The notes beneath the pieces are model-generated. The model had not been told where the DNA came from. It did not search any database and saw only the letters and a list, made by a program, of their open reading frames with translations. Below, piece after piece: positions 38,527 through 45,963 of a stretch of DNA of 55,490 bases. The stretch's first letter is position 1. Every line of letters starts with the position of its first letter. The DNA comes from Akkermansiaceae bacterium (GTDB lineage: Bacteria > Verrucomicrobiota > Verrucomicrobiia > Verrucomicrobiales > Akkermansiaceae), in contig JAQWZU010000125.1 of NCBI GenBank assembly GCA_029253285.1, positions 1 to 55,490 of the forward strand. Direction: 5' to 3'. Position numbers and translations under genes: made by a program.

Positions 38527-39738
38527 ATGGCCGGAAGTAAGAGTGAGTTGGAGCAATGGGCGACCGATGTGATTTTCGGGAGGATCCGGGGCTTCTTTCC
38601 GTCGATGATGAGGCTTGTTTTGCGCGGCTTATCCTGGGTGTATCGTTTTGGAGTCAAAGTGCGGCTTCGTTTGTTTCGGAAGGGGTGGAAAGAACAAACC
38701 AATCTCGGAACGATGGTGGTTAGTATTGGAAACCTGACCGTAGGAGGAACCGGGAAGACCCCGGTCGTGGAAAGATTTGCCCGCGAACTTACGGCAAGAG
38801 GGCGGACGGTCGCTATTCTCAGCCGGGGTTATAAGAGTGCTGATTTAAAAAAACCACAGCGGTGGACCAATCCTGTGAGCGGAGAGCAGGTTACCAGTCC
38901 GCCCAAGATCGTTAGTGATGGTCGGGAGGTTTTGCTGGATGCAAAATATGCCGGGGATGAGCCCTTCATGCTGGCGAAAAATCTTCCGGGTGTTGCTGTA
39001 GTGGTGGATCGAAACCGGGTGAGAGCAGGCCGATTTGCGGTGAAGGAATTAGGAGCTGATACCTTATTGCTGGATGATGGTCTGCAGTATCTTGATCTGG
39101 CTCATAGCCTTGATGTGGTCTTGGTTGATCAGGATGCACCATTTGGAAATGAATATATTCTACCGCGCGGAACATTGCGCGAACCTCCACGCAATTTGAA
39201 AAGAGCGGACTACGTATTCATCACGAAGTGTGACGGGGAACCCAAGGACGCCCTGATCAAAAGAATCAGGCGATACAATAAGAATGCCGAGATAATGCAG
39301 TGCACCCACGGTCCGAAACATTTGCATGGCGTCTTCCATGATGATGAGCAGTCGTTGGACTTTCTGAAGGGGAAATATATCGGCGCTATTTCGGGGATCG
39401 CTCGTCCGGAAAGTTTTGACGGCTTGTTAAAGAAGCTCGGCGGAAAGGTTCTCTTTCACACGACTTTTGCGGATCATCATGCGTTCACTTCCAAGGAAAT
39501 CGAGCCCTTCATGTATCGTTGCCTGACCCGTGGCGTGGATATGATTGTCACTACGGAAAAAGACGCGGTGCGTTTTCCCCGTCCGGAGGAATTGGATATC
39601 CCGATCTATTATCTGCGGATTGAGGTGAAAATCCTTGAAGGAGAAGAAGTATGGGAGCGCTGTCTGGAACGCATTTGCGAGAAGGTTGAACGGGCTCCGG
39701 AGGACTGGGCGGAGGAGCGCCTTTTACGGGCGGAGTAG
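38527..39738 (+). CDS. lpxK: Tetraacyldisaccharide 4'-kinase
   Basis: Inner-membrane enzyme that phosphorylates the 4' position of the lipid A precursor. After an amphipathic N-terminal helix come the Walker [18 protein letters not shown] and the DD box [12 protein letters not shown], followed by the LpxK-typical [23 protein letters not shown]-terminal motifs [10 protein letters not shown] and TTEKDAVRF are intact. At 403 aa it is longer than E. coli LpxK (328), with an N-terminal extension of about 40 residues; an internal start at Met27 is possible. Its presence indicates that the organism makes lipid A. Confidence 0.93.
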   Translation: MAGSKSELEQWATDVIFGRIRGFFPSMMRLVLRGLSWVYRFGVKVRLRLFRKGWKEQTNLGTMVVSIGNLTVGGTGKTPVVERFARELTARGRTVAILSRGYKSADLKKPQRWTNPVSGEQVTSPPKIVSDGREVLLDAKYAGDEPFMLAKNLPGVAVVVDRNRVRAGRFAVKELGADTLLLDDGLQYLDLAHSLDVVLVDQDAPFGNEYILPRGTLREPPRNLKRADYVFITKCDGEPKDALIKRIRRYNKNAEIMQCTHGPKHLHGVFHDDEQSLDFLKGKYIGAISGIARPESFDGLLKKLGGKVLFHTTFADHHAFTSKEIEPFMYRCLTRGVDMIVTTEKDAVRFPRPEELDIPIYYLRIEVKILEGEEVWERCLERICEKVERAPEDWAEERLLRAE

Positions 39739-39780
39739 ATTTTGGTGGAGTGATGGAATGATCCGTGGTCCATTGCTTCT

Positions 39781-40773
39781 GTGCTTGATCAACTCTCAAG
39801 ACCGCTTCGCGATCTTCGTCTGTCATTGACAGATCGATGCAATTTTCGATGCCGCTATTGTATGCCCGTCGAGGTTTTTGGGCCGGGTTATGCCTTTCTT
39901 CCCAAGTCGGAAGTGCTGACATTCGGAGAAATGGTCCGAACAGTGCAAGCGTCAGTTGAGTTGGGTGTGAAGAAAGTGAGATTAACGGGGGGTGAACCCC
40001 TCATGAGGCGGGGTGTCGAAGATTTGGTGGCCCGTATCGCGGCGGTGGCCGGAGTAGAGGATGTTGCGATGACGACGAATGGAATTCTACTCAATCATCA
40101 TGCTGGGAATTTAAAATTGGCGGGATTGAATCGGGTGACGGTGAGTCTGGATGCGCTCGACAGTGGGATTTTTTCTACGATGAATGGAGTCGGGGCGAAA
40201 GTTGAGCGGGTCTTGGCGGGTATCGAAACAGCCCTGCATCATGGTTTGCAGGTGAAGGTGAACATGGTGGTGCAGCGGGGAGTGAACGAGACGGAGATTT
40301 TGCCCTTACTGAAGTGGTGTCGAGAGAAGAAGGTGACCTTGCGATTTATCGAATTCATGGATGTGGGTGAATCAAATGGCTGGGTGAAGGATCAGGTTGT
40401 GCCTGCTGCTGAGATTTTGAACATTGTTTCCTCGGAGTTCCCCAGCGAAGTGGTTGCTCCCGAATATCCAGGGGAGGTTGCCAGACGATGGTGCTTTGAG
40501 GATGGCGAAGGTGAATTCGGAATTATCTCCTCGGTGACCCAGCCATTTTGCAGCGGTTGTACGCGCTTGAGAGTGTCGGCTGAGGGGAAGGCTTTTACCT
40601 GTTTGTTTTCCGCTCAAGGTGCTGACTTAAAGAAGGTGCTCCGTGAATGCGGAAACGAGAGTGAGGTTGTTGATTTCTTGCGTGGGCTTTGGACCAGCAG
40701 GAAGGATCGATATTCCGAGGAGAGGGGACTGGTGGATCGGCCGAAAGCCGAGATGAGTTATCTTGGGGGATAA
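39781..40773 (+). CDS. moaA: GTP 3',8-cyclase (molybdenum cofactor biosynthesis MoaA)
   Basis: Radical SAM enzyme for the first step of molybdopterin synthesis. The SAM cluster cysteines are Cys20, Cys24 and Cys27 (DRCNFRCRYCMPV). The second cluster ligands are Cys257, Cys260 and Cys274 (FCSGCTRLRVSAEGKAFTC). The protein ends in the Gly-Gly tail needed for MoaA activity (MSYLGG). The start is GTG, just ahead of the usual N-terminal strand. The 330-aa length is standard. No other moa/mog gene is nearby. It lies 42 nt after lpxK. Confidence 0.93.
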   Translation: MLDQLSRPLRDLRLSLTDRCNFRCRYCMPVEVFGPGYAFLPKSEVLTFGEMVRTVQASVELGVKKVRLTGGEPLMRRGVEDLVARIAAVAGVEDVAMTTNGILLNHHAGNLKLAGLNRVTVSLDALDSGIFSTMNGVGAKVERVLAGIETALHHGLQVKVNMVVQRGVNETEILPLLKWCREKKVTLRFIEFMDVGESNGWVKDQVVPAAEILNIVSSEFPSEVVAPEYPGEVARRWCFEDGEGEFGIISSVTQPFCSGCTRLRVSAEGKAFTCLFSAQGADLKKVLRECGNESEVVDFLRGLWTSRKDRYSEERGLVDRPKAEMSYLGG

Positions 40774-40827
40774 AAAAACTTTAGGGAGTGGGAGCTTCTT
40801 GAAATGCGGCTGTAAAAAGAGTCCGGC

Positions 40828-41148
40828 TTACAGTTTGGCTTTCACCTGCTTGTAGCGTTTCCGGAGGTCGTCGAGTTTTACTTCGGTGGATGCAATTTCG
40901 TTGAGGAGTTTTTCGAGCTCGTGAACGGTTTTGAGTTCTTTCGAACCACCTTTGAATGTCGTAGGGGCGGAAGCGCCGCCGACTTTCTTTTTCCATGCGA
41001 CGATTGTGGCGGCGGTTACCTTAAACTTTTTTACAGCTTTGGTTTGTCCACCACGACCTTGGGCGACGATGTAATCAAGAATCTCTTTCTTCTTCTCGTC
41101 GGTGTAGCGCTTTGCTTTTGCTTTCGATTTTGCTTTAGCCATCTCCAA
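40828..41148 (-). CDS. Small basic HTH protein resembling a transposase OrfA DNA-binding domain
   Basis: A 106-aa protein; MEMAKAKSK and the second Met two codons later are both possible starts. After a Lys/Ala-rich N-terminus comes a helix-turn-helix like that of IS3-type OrfA proteins (YTDEKKKEILDYIVAQGRGG; AVKKFKVTAATIVAWKKKVG), then a short coiled coil (LEKLLNEIASTEVKLDDLRK). No OrfB or terminal repeats are nearby, so it is more likely a stand-alone DNA-binding protein, possibly domesticated, than a working insertion sequence. It is convergent with moaA. Confidence 0.7.
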   Translation of the reverse strand: MEMAKAKSKAKAKRYTDEKKKEILDYIVAQGRGGQTKAVKKFKVTAATIVAWKKKVGGASAPTTFKGGSKELKTVHELEKLLNEIASTEVKLDDLRKRYKQVKAKL

Positions 41149-41250
41149 CGGTTAGATTTAGGGCGTTGATGGTCAATGTTAAAAACGGGATTACTATTGC
41201 TTAATCCCTCTATTAAAGGAGATTTCTTTTAGTTCTAAGTTACTTTAAAT

Positions 41251-42627
41251 TTATTGTTCGGCTCGCATGTCGTAACAGATAAGTCTGCGATTACTTTCGT
41301 CGAAGCCCGGGGTGTTTTGTACGATATAGAGAAGGCCCCGGTGAATTACGGGTGGGGTCCAGGTTTCTCGGGCATAAAAGAAACGCGTTCTTTGGAGGAT
41401 TTCAGGCTTTTCAGGTGTGAGTGAGAGTTCGGCGAAACTTCCGTCTTCTCCGAGCGCGAAGGTCCGTTTTCCACATTGTAAAAAGGAACCACGGAAAAGC
41501 CCGGTGACACGGTTATTCTCTTTCCACCGCATGTCATCTTCCCAGGTAATTTTTCCTGTCTCTAAGTTGATGGCCTTGAATTGGGTGTCAGGAATATTTC
41601 GGCCCGCGAATCCATACAGGTGTCCATCGATCAATTGAGGGGTCATCATGTGCATGCCAAAGTATCGCTCCGTCCAAATGGGTTTAGCTTGAAACTTTTC
41701 ATCTATTTGCAAAAGGACACCTCCCTTTTGATAGCAGTCGGAAATGAAGATTTTATTGTTGGGGAGCACCAGTGGCGTGGAGGCGAGAACCGATTCATAT
41801 ATGTCCGCCCGCCACGGGAATCGGCAATGAAGTTTTCCGGTTTTTGGGTCAAGTAGAAGGAGTCCGCCATGAGTCGGCTTGCTTTCTCCCGCCGCGATGA
41901 CGATGGCGACATCCTTGCCGTGGAGTTTTGCCATGATTGGTGAAGCGTAGGATGCTCCCCAGGAATCTTCGTGAGTCCAAACCGTTTTGCCGTTTTTTAA
42001 ACTCACGCCAATTACGGAACTTCCGGAAGATTCCTTCTCTTTCCCCCCGGTATTCAGTATGAGTAGATCGCCGTGGATCATGGGGTTGGGTCCATAGCCA
42101 AAGAAGTATTGCGGAATGGAAAGTTCGGTTTTGAGATCGCGTTTCCAGATGACTTTTCCTGAATCGAGGTCAAGGCAATGGAGTTTGGCGGTCACACCAA
42201 TGAGGTAGATTTTTCCTTTGTGTATTACCGGGCTGGAACGAGGGCCGGAAGAGAATCCGTAGCGGTCCCGGTATTTGATAGGATAAGAGAAGGTCCAAAG
42301 TCGTTTCCCGGTTTCAGGGTGATGGCAGTCGAGGGTTTCTGCCGATTTGACAGCGTGAAAGTGGAGGAGCTTCCCGTCCGCAAGAATGGGGGATGCGTAG
42401 GATTCGCCGCGTGCCAGCTCAAAGACTGGTTTCAGTCCGGTTTCCGGGAACTTCTTGAGGAGTGGCCCTTCCGGAGATGTGCAATTGTCGTTGGGGCCAA
42501 ATACGCGGGGCCATTCGGAGACTTTGGCGTCTTTGGAGAGGGGCCTCGGTGCAGCGTGAAATTTCTCAGGAAACTCCTTGGCTGTGAGAGCCAAAGGAAG
42601 GATTGCCAGCGCGATTGATTTCATCAT
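41251..42627 (-). CDS. Exported PQQ-like beta-propeller repeat protein
   Basis: A 458-aa protein with a short signal peptide (MMKSIALAILPLALTAK). It consists of repeated propeller blades, each with a pattern like LYLIG..LHCLDLDSGKVIWKR: GKIYLIGVTAKLHCLD, GVSLKNGKTVWTHED, LLLLDPKTGKLHCRF, INLETGKITWEDD. The WP..FGPN opening near residue 40 is typical of Planctomycetes-Verrucomicrobia PQQ-like proteins. No dehydrogenase catalytic residues are seen, so a scaffold or binding role is more likely than a quinoprotein enzyme. It is divergent from the ThuA-like gene, with about 128 nt between starts. Confidence 0.85.
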   Translation of the reverse strand: MMKSIALAILPLALTAKEFPEKFHAAPRPLSKDAKVSEWPRVFGPNDNCTSPEGPLLKKFPETGLKPVFELARGESYASPILADGKLLHFHAVKSAETLDCHHPETGKRLWTFSYPIKYRDRYGFSSGPRSSPVIHKGKIYLIGVTAKLHCLDLDSGKVIWKRDLKTELSIPQYFFGYGPNPMIHGDLLILNTGGKEKESSGSSVIGVSLKNGKTVWTHEDSWGASYASPIMAKLHGKDVAIVIAAGESKPTHGGLLLLDPKTGKLHCRFPWRADIYESVLASTPLVLPNNKIFISDCYQKGGVLLQIDEKFQAKPIWTERYFGMHMMTPQLIDGHLYGFAGRNIPDTQFKAINLETGKITWEDDMRWKENNRVTGLFRGSFLQCGKRTFALGEDGSFAELSLTPEKPEILQRTRFFYARETWTPPVIHRGLLYIVQNTPGFDESNRRLICYDMRAEQ

Positions 42628-42755
42628 GGCCGGAGTCTAGCCGATGAGGGGGGGCTTGGTCTCTCAAAAAGTATCGTTCTGCTATCGGGGGAAACCCGGT
42701 CGGAACTGAGCTTTCGTGCTTCCCTCACAGGGGAATCCCATTTTTATTGGCGGGG

Positions 42756-43808
42756 ATGAGACTATTTTTGACAATCGCGATTGGGGCGTTGACTGCTTGT
42801 GCAGCGGCGGCAGAAGAAAAGTGGCTTTCTTTCAAGGGAAATGAAGGACCGGGAAAAGGGAAGCACATCGTGTTGGTTTCGGGTGACGAGGAGTATCGCT
42901 CCGAAGAGACGATGCCGATGTTGGCCAAGATTCTATCCCATCGCCACGGCTTTGATTGCACCGTGCTGTTTTCCTGGAGCAAGGATGGGAAATACATTGA
43001 TCCTAATAATGCCGGTGGCGTTCGTGGATGGGATCAGTTGGCTAAGGCTGATCTGATGATCATTGGAACGCGTATGCGGACCGTCACTCCGGAAGATGCC
43101 AAGTACATGACCGATTTCTTGAACACCGGGAAGCCGGTCGTGGGATACCGGACCTCGACTCATGCCTTCAAAGGGAGCTGGAAATTTGACACTATTTCAG
43201 GAAATGATTGGGGGATTAAGATTGTCGGTGAAAGATGGGTGAATCATCACGGAAAACACAAAGGGCAGGGCGCGCGTGGCGTGATCGAGCCTGCGAACAA
43301 GGATCACGCGATCTTGAATTCGGTGAAGGACGTTTTCGGTCCCAGTGATGTTTATGGGGTGAAGAATCTTATCGATGCGGATACCGTTCTTCTTCGTGGA
43401 GCAGTGACGGAAACACTCGATCCGGCGTCCAAGAATGTCAGCGGCAAGCAAAACGAACCTATGATGGCTTTGGCCTGGTTGCATCCATATACGGCTCCAA
43501 ATGGCACGACCAAGGGGCAGGCTTTCTGCACTACAATGGGAGCGTCAGTGGATTTTCTTAGCGAAGACCTTCGTCGTATCGTCGTGAATGCGTCTTATCA
43601 CCTCCTCGGCTTGAAGGTGCTTGATAAAGCGGACGTCGATTACGTGGATCCTTTCTTTCCGAGCTTTTACGGTTTTTGGAATGGTAAGAATGCTAAAATC
43701 TGGAGTGAGCGGAAGATGGTTCCTGCTGACTTTGGCTTGGGGAAAACTCCGCACGTGACTTCTCCTCCGGGGACTCCTGATTGGCCCCATATGCCAATAA
43801 AAAAGTAG
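42756..43808 (+). CDS. Secreted ThuA-like (class I amidotransferase fold) protein
   Basis: A 350-aa protein; an in-frame TTG exists at 42747, but the ATG at 42756 gives the better signal peptide (MRLFLTIAIGALTACAAAAE). The mature part follows the ThuA fold: HIVLVSGDEEYRSEETMPML, ADLMIIGTRMRTVTPEDAKY, GKPVVGYRTSTHAF and HAILNSVKDVFGPSDVY. Such proteins are frequent in planctomycetes and verrucomicrobia near sugar-degradation genes, but their reaction is not established. The next gene begins 2 nt after the stop, so the two are co-transcribed. Confidence 0.82.
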   Translation: MRLFLTIAIGALTACAAAAEEKWLSFKGNEGPGKGKHIVLVSGDEEYRSEETMPMLAKILSHRHGFDCTVLFSWSKDGKYIDPNNAGGVRGWDQLAKADLMIIGTRMRTVTPEDAKYMTDFLNTGKPVVGYRTSTHAFKGSWKFDTISGNDWGIKIVGERWVNHHGKHKGQGARGVIEPANKDHAILNSVKDVFGPSDVYGVKNLIDADTVLLRGAVTETLDPASKNVSGKQNEPMMALAWLHPYTAPNGTTKGQAFCTTMGASVDFLSEDLRRIVVNASYHLLGLKVLDKADVDYVDPFFPSFYGFWNGKNAKIWSERKMVPADFGLGKTPHVTSPPGTPDWPHMPIKK

Positions 43809-43810
43809 GG

Positions 43811-44539
43811 ATGATGGATTGGCAGGCCTACCTCTCGGACTGGAAGAACATTGCGGAGGAGCAGGGTTTTAAGACCCGTAAATTGATCGAGGTAGGCGGT
43901 TGCTCGGTGTGGGCCTCTGAGAAAGGGGATCCCTCGCTTCCGACGGTTTATCTTTCCTCGGGCGTCCATGGAGATGAGCCATCCGGGCCGCAGGCTTTGT
44001 TGAATTTGCTGAGGGACGGTTTTTTCGGTGAAGAGTATCACTGGTTGATTTGCCCCGCGTTGAATCCGACGGGATTGCAAGTAGGGACAAGGGAAAATGC
44101 CGAAGGCGTGGATCTCAATCGCGACTATTTGATGTGTGAGGCTGAAGAGGTTTGTGCGCACATCGAGTGGTTGAAGAGTCAAAAAGTACCCGATTTATTT
44201 CTATCGCTTCACGAAGACTGGGAGAGCAGTGGATTCTATTATTACGAAATCAATTGCGGAGGAAAGGGAGCAGGTTATCAGGATATTCTGTCGGCGGCAT
44301 CGGCCTATTTTTCGCCGGAGCCTGAATTGATGATCGATGATCATCTTGTGACCGAGAGAGGATGGATTTTTCATTCCGAGGATCCGGATCTTCCGGAAGG
44401 ATGGCCCGAGGCGATCTATCTCGCCAAGATGGGGTGCCCGGTTTCGCTGACTTTTGAGACGCCGAGTAGCGCTGATTTGAGTGATCGCATGGCTTGTCAC
44501 CAGGCGGTGGTGAAGGAAGCGATTGTCAGAATTCCGTAG
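43811..44539 (+). CDS. M14-family zinc carboxypeptidase-like protein
   Basis: A 242-aa protein read from the ATG at 43811, two bases after the upstream stop; an in-frame ATG inside the preceding gene is less likely. M14 features can be placed: the zinc pair His53 and Glu56 (SSGVHGDEPSG), the NR motif (VDLNRDY, Arg104), the third zinc ligand His134 (LSLHEDWE), and the catalytic Glu216 in SLTFETPSS. It resembles succinylglutamate-desuccinylase/aspartoacylase-like and peptidoglycan-peptide (MpaA-like) peptidases. No signal peptide, so a cytoplasmic deacylase or murein-peptide peptidase role is inferred. Confidence 0.8.
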   Translation: MMDWQAYLSDWKNIAEEQGFKTRKLIEVGGCSVWASEKGDPSLPTVYLSSGVHGDEPSGPQALLNLLRDGFFGEEYHWLICPALNPTGLQVGTRENAEGVDLNRDYLMCEAEEVCAHIEWLKSQKVPDLFLSLHEDWESSGFYYYEINCGGKGAGYQDILSAASAYFSPEPELMIDDHLVTERGWIFHSEDPDLPEGWPEAIYLAKMGCPVSLTFETPSSADLSDRMACHQAVVKEAIVRIP

Positions 44540-44601
44540 GGTTATAATTTCTGAGCACTTCTGCACTTGCGGGGGAAAGGGATTCTCGTAATTCTAGCGG
44601 C

Positions 44602-45117
44602 ATGTCATCCGAAGAAAATGTTGTCTGGAAAGGTCGTTCTAATCAGGTTGTGAATTTTTGGCCTCTTGTGACCGGTGCTCTGATTGCGATCGCTTTAATC
44701 GTAGGCGCTTTTTACAGCAGCGGTTGGGTCGCGGCGGGCGCGATCATTCCTTTGGTTTATTGCGGATGGATTTGGCTGCAAACCAAGTGCAAGGTGTTCG
44801 AATTGACCAGTGAGCGGATTCGTATTTATCAGGGTGTTTTCAATCAGGATATTGATGAGGTGGAACTGTATCGCGTTAAGGATACCCGAATTATCAAGCC
44901 ATTCTGGTTTCGGATTTTCGGCCTCTCTACGATTGTGTTGAATACCTCCGACCGCACTTGTCCGATAGTTGAAATCAAGGCCGTCAAAGATGGACCTGGA
45001 ATTCGGGAGAAGCTGCGGAAGCAAGTCGAGATGCTACGAGACAAGAAGCGCGTCCGCGAAGTCGACTTCGAAGGAAGCGACGGAGACGAGATGGAATTCG
45101 AAGGAGACGAGATGTAA
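44602..45117 (+). CDS. Membrane protein with bacterial PH domain (bPH2, YdbS/YdbT-like)
   Basis: A 171-aa protein. Two adjacent membrane helices (about 20-60: LVTGALIAIALIVGAFYSSG and AAGAIIPLVYCGWIWL) precede a PH-like domain (FELTSERIRIYQGVFNQDID; VELYRVKDTRIIKPFWFRIF). It ends in an acidic tail with a repeated (E)GDEM unit. The family is common and its function is poorly known. It is convergent with the small gene at 45129, with 11 nt between the stops. Confidence 0.82.
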   Translation: MSSEENVVWKGRSNQVVNFWPLVTGALIAIALIVGAFYSSGWVAAGAIIPLVYCGWIWLQTKCKVFELTSERIRIYQGVFNQDIDEVELYRVKDTRIIKPFWFRIFGLSTIVLNTSDRTCPIVEIKAVKDGPGIREKLRKQVEMLRDKKRVREVDFEGSDGDEMEFEGDEM

Positions 45118-45128
45118 CCCCGTCCTGG

Positions 45129-45389
45129 TTAAGCGTTCGGCAGGGTGAAGCCCTTGCGGCAGTGCTCACGGTCCAACTGATTGGCTGCTGCCGAAAATTC
45201 ACCGGTGAGCTTTTTGTCATCGCTGGTCAATGAGACGCCGAGCATAGGTATGGCGTCACTCAGGCCGTTGACGGCGAGGTGCTCGGACATACGCTGGATG
45301 GCGTCCCTGACGTCGGAGTTTGTTTGCAGGGCGCCTTTGATTTTTTCCTGAGAGAAGGGTTTGCCGAGAGTTAGGGCGTGAGTTCCCAT
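45129..45389 (-). CDS. Small hypothetical protein
   Basis: An 86-aa, mostly helical protein without signal peptide or membrane segment (FSQEKIKGALQTNSDVRDAI; SAAANQLDREHCRKGFTLP). I do not recognise a family. Composition and position between two independent genes make it plausible. A 30-codon lipoprotein-like frame lies directly upstream on the same strand. Confidence 0.55.
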   Translation of the reverse strand: MGTHALTLGKPFSQEKIKGALQTNSDVRDAIQRMSEHLAVNGLSDAIPMLGVSLTSDDKKLTGEFSAAANQLDREHCRKGFTLPNA

Positions 45390-45413
45390 GTGAGCGATGG
45401 CTGATGAATAGTG

Positions 45414-45506
45414 TCAATTTTTTGCCGTGTGTAGCTGGCTCTGTTTTCCACTGAGGCAGGCAGACGCGATAATCGCGATCGAGACAAGAAGGGAACGTCG
45501 GTGCAT
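45414..45506 (-). CDS. Possible 30-aa lipoprotein
   Basis: ATG at 45506, TGA at 45414: a basic start (MHRRS), a hydrophobic run (LLVSIAIIASAC) that forms a lipobox, and a polar tail of about 12 residues. This is the shape of the tiny lipoproteins seen elsewhere in the window, although there is no clear ribosome-binding site. It lies 24 nt upstream of the 86-aa gene. Confidence 0.35.
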   Translation of the reverse strand: MHRRSLLVSIAIIASACLSGKQSQLHTAKN

Positions 45507-45606
45507 GTTAAGCGAGGACCCGCTTGGGATCATTCTTCCGCACGTGGTCTCAGGTGGTTCTGTCGTCTCTGTTCTCGCAGAAAAGATGAAGTCTTGATTT
45601 AACCAA

Positions 45607-45963
45607 TCAGGCTGAGGGGAGGATTCTAAGATCCGCTACGATCTGTCCGCCAATGAGGTCTTCCTGAATGATGCGCTCTAGATTCTGCGGGGTGCATGAG
45701 TGATACCAGGTGGCCTCGGGGTAGATCACAGCGACTGGGCCCTGCATACAGATGCGGAGGCAGTCGGCTTTCGAGCGGTGGATCAAGGGTTGTGGGCCGC
45801 AGAGTTTGAGTTCCTTGAGCCGGTTTTTGAGAAATTGCCAGGAAGCCATGCCTTCATCAGCGGCGCAGCACTTCGCTTCGGTGGGAGTGGCGCACAGGAA
45901 AATATGACGTTTGTATTTTCCGAGGTTGAGTGCCTTGGCAGTCGATACGAGCAGATCACTCAT
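45607..45963 (-). CDS. Thioredoxin-like [2Fe-2S] ferredoxin
   Basis: A 118-aa protein of the NuoE-like/thioredoxin-fold ferredoxin family. The cluster ligands fit Cys24 plus Cys32 or Cys33 ([14 protein letters not shown]) and Cys68/Cys72 ([17 protein letters not shown]), matching the C-x(n)-C ... C-x3-C pattern, with [13 protein letters not shown] as the family signature. It is a small electron carrier; the partner is unknown. Its ATG overlaps the last 8 nt of the kinase gene, so the two are translated from one message. Confidence 0.85.
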   Translation of the reverse strand: MSDLLVSTAKALNLGKYKRHIFLCATPTEAKCCAADEGMASWQFLKNRLKELKLCGPQPLIHRSKADCLRICMQGPVAVIYPEATWYHSCTPQNLERIIQEDLIGGQIVADLRILPSA

